This document shows positions 61,303 to 64,000 of a stretch of 64,000 bases of DNA, in pieces. The DNA comes from Marinilabilia salmonicolor JCM 21150 (GTDB lineage Bacteria > Bacteroidota > Bacteroidia > Bacteroidales > Marinilabiliaceae), in assembly GCF_000259075.1 (NCBI RefSeq), contig NZ_AJKI01000008.1:1-64000 (forward strand). The letters run 5' to 3'. The translations under genes were made by a program, and so were the position numbers. Each line of letters starts with the position of its first letter. Within the stretch, counting starts at the first letter, position 1. The notes under the pieces are model-generated. The model made no database searches. It was not told where the DNA came from and saw only the letters and a list, made by a program, of their open reading frames with translations.

Positions 61303-64000
61303 ATGACCAAACTAACCGAAAACGACATAGAACTATGGGCCATTGAAGAACTGCAAAGCCTGGGGTGGGAATACTTGCACGGCGCAATAATTGCACCGGA
61401 TGGGGATCATCCCGAGCGCAGTAGTTTTGGCGATGTGGTTCTGAGAGGGCGGTTGCAATCAGCCATTGACCGGAACAATCCGGAAATTCCTTTAGAGGCC
61501 AGGCAGGAGGCACTGAAAAACATTGAGCGCATTGCTTTTCCCGATTTAATGGTCAATAATCAGGCGTTTCATGAGATATTGACAGAAGGTTTTCCGGTGA
61601 CGTACCGTAAAGATGGTGTGGAACGTGGCAACAGGGTTCAGTTGGTCAATTTCGAAAATCCGGAACAGAACGATTTTCTGGTGGTGAACCAGTTTACGAT
61701 CATAGAAAACAATACCAATAAACGTCCCGATTTAATTCTTTTTGTCAATGGCTTACCCCTTGTATTATTTGAATTAAAAAATGCCATTGATGAGCATGCA
61801 ACACTGGAATCTGCCTATCATCAAATACAGACCTATAAAGGAGCCATTCCTTCTCTTTTTAGCTACAACGCCTTTTGTATATTGTCTGATGGAGCCGATG
61901 CCAGGGCAGGTTCTTTATCCGCTGGGTTTACGCGTTACATGGCATGGAAAACCAGTGACGGACTTGAGGAAGCATCCACATTGACCAGTCAGTTGGAAGT
62001 ACTGATAAAGGGATTACTCAATCCCGGTACTTTGCTTGATTTTATCAGACATTTTATTGTATTTGAAAAGTCCGGCACACAAGATCCGATAACCAAACAA
62101 CTCGCTTATTCTACACAGAAAAAAATTGCAGCTTATCATCAATATTATGCCGTCAACAAAGCCATTGAATCAGTAAAAGAAGCCTCATCTAACAGCGGAG
62201 ACCGCAAAGGAGGCGTGGTCTGGCATACTCAGGGCAGTGGAAAGTCTCTCTCCATGGTCTTTTTTAGTGGTAAGTTGGTGCTGCAGCTCAACAATCCCAC
62301 CATTGTGGTCATTACCGACCGCAACGATCTGGACGATCAGCTGTTTGATACATTTGCCGCCTCCAAACAATTGCTTCGCCAGGTACCTGTGCAGGCAGAA
62401 AGCCGTGAACACCTCAAAGAACTCCTGAAAGTGGCATCCGGAGGAATAGTTTTCGCGACTATCCAGAAATTTCAACCGGAGGACGGCACCAATGTTTACG
62501 AACAGTTGTCAGATCGTACCAATATAGTGGTAGTCGCCGATGAAGCCCACCGTACACAATACGGTTTTAAGCCCAAAGCGGTGGATGTAAAAGACGATGG
62601 TGGCAATGTGGTTGGTCAGCGCCTGGTGTATGGTTTTGCCAAATATATGCGTGATGCGCTGCCCAATGCAACCTACCTGGGTTTTACCGGCACCCCGATA
62701 GAATCTACTGATGTGAACACCCCGGCCGTTTTTGGTCATTATGTGGACATCTATGACATTGCCCGTGCGGTGGACGATGGGGCTACGGTACCCATCTATT
62801 ATGAAAGCCGTCTGGTGAAAATCAACCTGTCAGAAGAGGGCCAGCAATTAATAGAAGAATTAGACGCGGAATTAGGCGACGGAGAGACAATTCAGGAATC
62901 GTCTAAAATGAAATGGACAAAAGTCGAAGCCATTATCGGCAGTCAGGCACGACTGCAAAAAGTGGCAGAGGACATCGTATTCCATTATGAAGAGCGCACC
63001 AATAGCGGTATTGAAGGTAAAGCCATGGTTGTGGCAATGAGTCGCCGCATTGCAGTGGATTTGTACAACGAAATCATTAAAATACGACCACACTGGCACA
63101 GTGACAAACTGGACAAAGGAGCCATCAAAGTGGTTATGACTGCTGCTTCATCCGACGGGCCGGAGCTGATGAAACACCATACCACCAAAGAGCAGCGACG
63201 GTCACTGGCCGACCGGATGAAAGACACTGCAGATCCTTTGCGGATGGTTATTGTCCGGGATATGTGGCTGACCGGCTTTGATGCACCCAGTTTGCATACA
63301 TTGTACATCGACAAACCCATGAAAGGACACAATCTGATGCAGGCCATTGCCCGCGTCAACCGTGTTTACAAGGACAAACCGGGTGGCTTGGTGGTCGATT
63401 ACTTTGGCATTGCTTCGGATCTCAAAAAAGCATTGTCATTTTATTCAGAAAGTGGGGGTAAAGGTGATCCGGCGGAGGCACAGGAGAAAGCTGTTGGTCT
63501 GATGTTGGAAAAACTGGAAGTCGTCTCACAGATGTTTTCAGAGAAACCGGCAGAGAACACGCAATATGCTATGGCAGCCGATGATCGGGAGTTATACGGC
63601 AAATCCTTTGCCTATGAGAATTATTTTGATGCGTCAGTCAGGCAAAAACTGGAAATTATCCTGGCAGCTGTTGAGCATATTCTTAGTCTGGAAGACGGCA
63701 AAGACCGTTTTGTGCGTGAAGTAACCGCTCTCTCCAAAGCCTTTGCCATTGCACTTCCTCATGAAGAAGCCATGGATGCTAAAGATGAAATCGCTTTCTT
63801 TCAGGCCGTCAAAGCCCGTTTGATGAAGTTTGAGCCAACAACCGGTGGCAAATCAAACTATGAAATAGAAACGGCTATCAAGCAGGTCATCGACCAGGCC
63901 ATTGTCTCCGAGCAGGTGGTGGACATCTTCGATGCTGCCGGCATCAAAAAACCAGAACTTTCAGTTCTGGATGATGAGTTTCTGGAAGAGATGCGCGACA
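61303..64000 (+). CDS. hsdR: Type I restriction endonuclease R subunit, partial
   Basis: Runs off the window; 899 codons are visible without a stop. The N-terminal nuclease has RPDLILFVNGLPLVLFELKN (D143, E157, K159; PD-(D/E)xK). The SF2 motor has the Walker A TQGSGKS (309-315), VVADEAHRTQ (DEAH at 413-416), FTGTPIE and ARVNRVYKDKPGG. The start is the ATG at 61303. It belongs with hsdM-hsdS, from which three small genes separate it. The C-terminal helical domain is beyond the end. Confidence 0.92.
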   Translation, partial: MTKLTENDIELWAIEELQSLGWEYLHGAIIAPDGDHPERSSFGDVVLRGRLQSAIDRNNPEIPLEARQEALKNIERIAFPDLMVNNQAFHEILTEGFPVTYRKDGVERGNRVQLVNFENPEQNDFLVVNQFTIIENNTNKRPDLILFVNGLPLVLFELKNAIDEHATLESAYHQIQTYKGAIPSLFSYNAFCILSDGADARAGSLSAGFTRYMAWKTSDGLEEASTLTSQLEVLIKGLLNPGTLLDFIRHFIVFEKSGTQDPITKQLAYSTQKKIAAYHQYYAVNKAIESVKEASSNSGDRKGGVVWHTQGSGKSLSMVFFSGKLVLQLNNPTIVVITDRNDLDDQLFDTFAASKQLLRQVPVQAESREHLKELLKVASGGIVFATIQKFQPEDGTNVYEQLSDRTNIVVVADEAHRTQYGFKPKAVDVKDDGGNVVGQRLVYGFAKYMRDALPNATYLGFTGTPIESTDVNTPAVFGHYVDIYDIARAVDDGATVPIYYESRLVKINLSEEGQQLIEELDAELGDGETIQESSKMKWTKVEAIIGSQARLQKVAEDIVFHYEERTNSGIEGKAMVVAMSRRIAVDLYNEIIKIRPHWHSDKLDKGAIKVVMTAASSDGPELMKHHTTKEQRRSLADRMKDTADPLRMVIVRDMWLTGFDAPSLHTLYIDKPMKGHNLMQAIARVNRVYKDKPGGLVVDYFGIASDLKKALSFYSESGGKGDPAEAQEKAVGLMLEKLEVVSQMFSEKPAENTQYAMAADDRELYGKSFAYENYFDASVRQKLEIILAAVEHILSLEDGKDRFVREVTALSKAFAIALPHEEAMDAKDEIAFFQAVKARLMKFEPTTGGKSNYEIETAIKQVIDQAIVSEQVVDIFDAAGIKKPELSVLDDEFLEEMRD

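Overview
The window looks like chromosomal DNA of a Bacteroidota bacterium, most likely a Bacteroidales/Marinilabiliales-type member. The signs are promoters of the -33 TTTG / -7 TAnnTTTG type in front of many genes, acidic lipoprotein exports (a Cys followed by Asp/Glu), TonB-dependent receptors with Bacteroidota-style N-termini, NigD-like and DUF4295 proteins, and a GldI-like FKBP lipoprotein. The taxonomic placement is an inference from gene content. No rRNA, CRISPR array or replication origin was seen.

Layout, 0-9.4 kb: an SBP-domain sensor kinase, small envelope proteins (holin-X-like, YtxH), a RelA-type (p)ppGpp synthetase with a degenerate HD domain, a DUF2007-Usp-Usp stress protein, threonine aldolase and a rhomboid protease. 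9.4-14.5 kb: a decarboxylase/carboxyltransferase alpha subunit with its biotin carrier (minus strand), a tandem array of three MITE-like units, cinA, then rpmB-rpmG-DUF4295. 14.6-18.1 kb: an uncharacterised three-gene peptide-ligase operon (C39-like peptidase, RLAN/RimK-type ATP-grasp, GCS2-type ligase). 18.3-26.9 kb: a TonB receptor, the zapB-like/zapA/rny cluster, and nucleotide-sugar genes (UDP-sugar epimerase, gmd, fcl). 27-37 kb: MalY/PatB lyase, an EamA exporter with a MITE just upstream, a TonB_C/plug-like secreted protein, ndk, a DHH phosphoesterase with FKBP and NigD-like lipoproteins, and a sugar permease plus ROK kinase. 37.6-45.3 kb: a TetR regulator with an 18-bp operator, a TonB receptor and an internally repeated lipoprotein; then a stand-alone trpB behind a complete trp attenuator (leader peptide with tandem Trp codons, antiterminator, terminator); then a TPR lipoprotein.

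At 45.6 kb tRNA-Trp and tRNA-Ser are followed by a tyrosine recombinase with probable arm-type repeats. From there to the window edge the content is accessory and defence-like: a periplasmic MBL hydrolase, an archaeo-eukaryotic-primase/SF2-helicase protein, a compact STAS-GHKL ATPase / STAS-like / PIN operon, and a split type I restriction-modification locus (hsdM, hsdS, GxxExxY, DUF3800, an unknown protein, hsdR running off the end). The hsdS carries an in-frame GIY-YIG nuclease-like domain between its two target-recognition halves. I read 45.8 kb onward as an integrated genomic island; its distal end is not in the window.

The most interesting candidates are the STAS-ATPase/STAS/PIN operon, the GIY-YIG insertion in HsdS, the trp attenuator on a lone trpB, the C39/ATP-grasp/GCS2 operon, the TetR-controlled receptor with its repeated lipoprotein, and a dispersed MITE family with five copies here.
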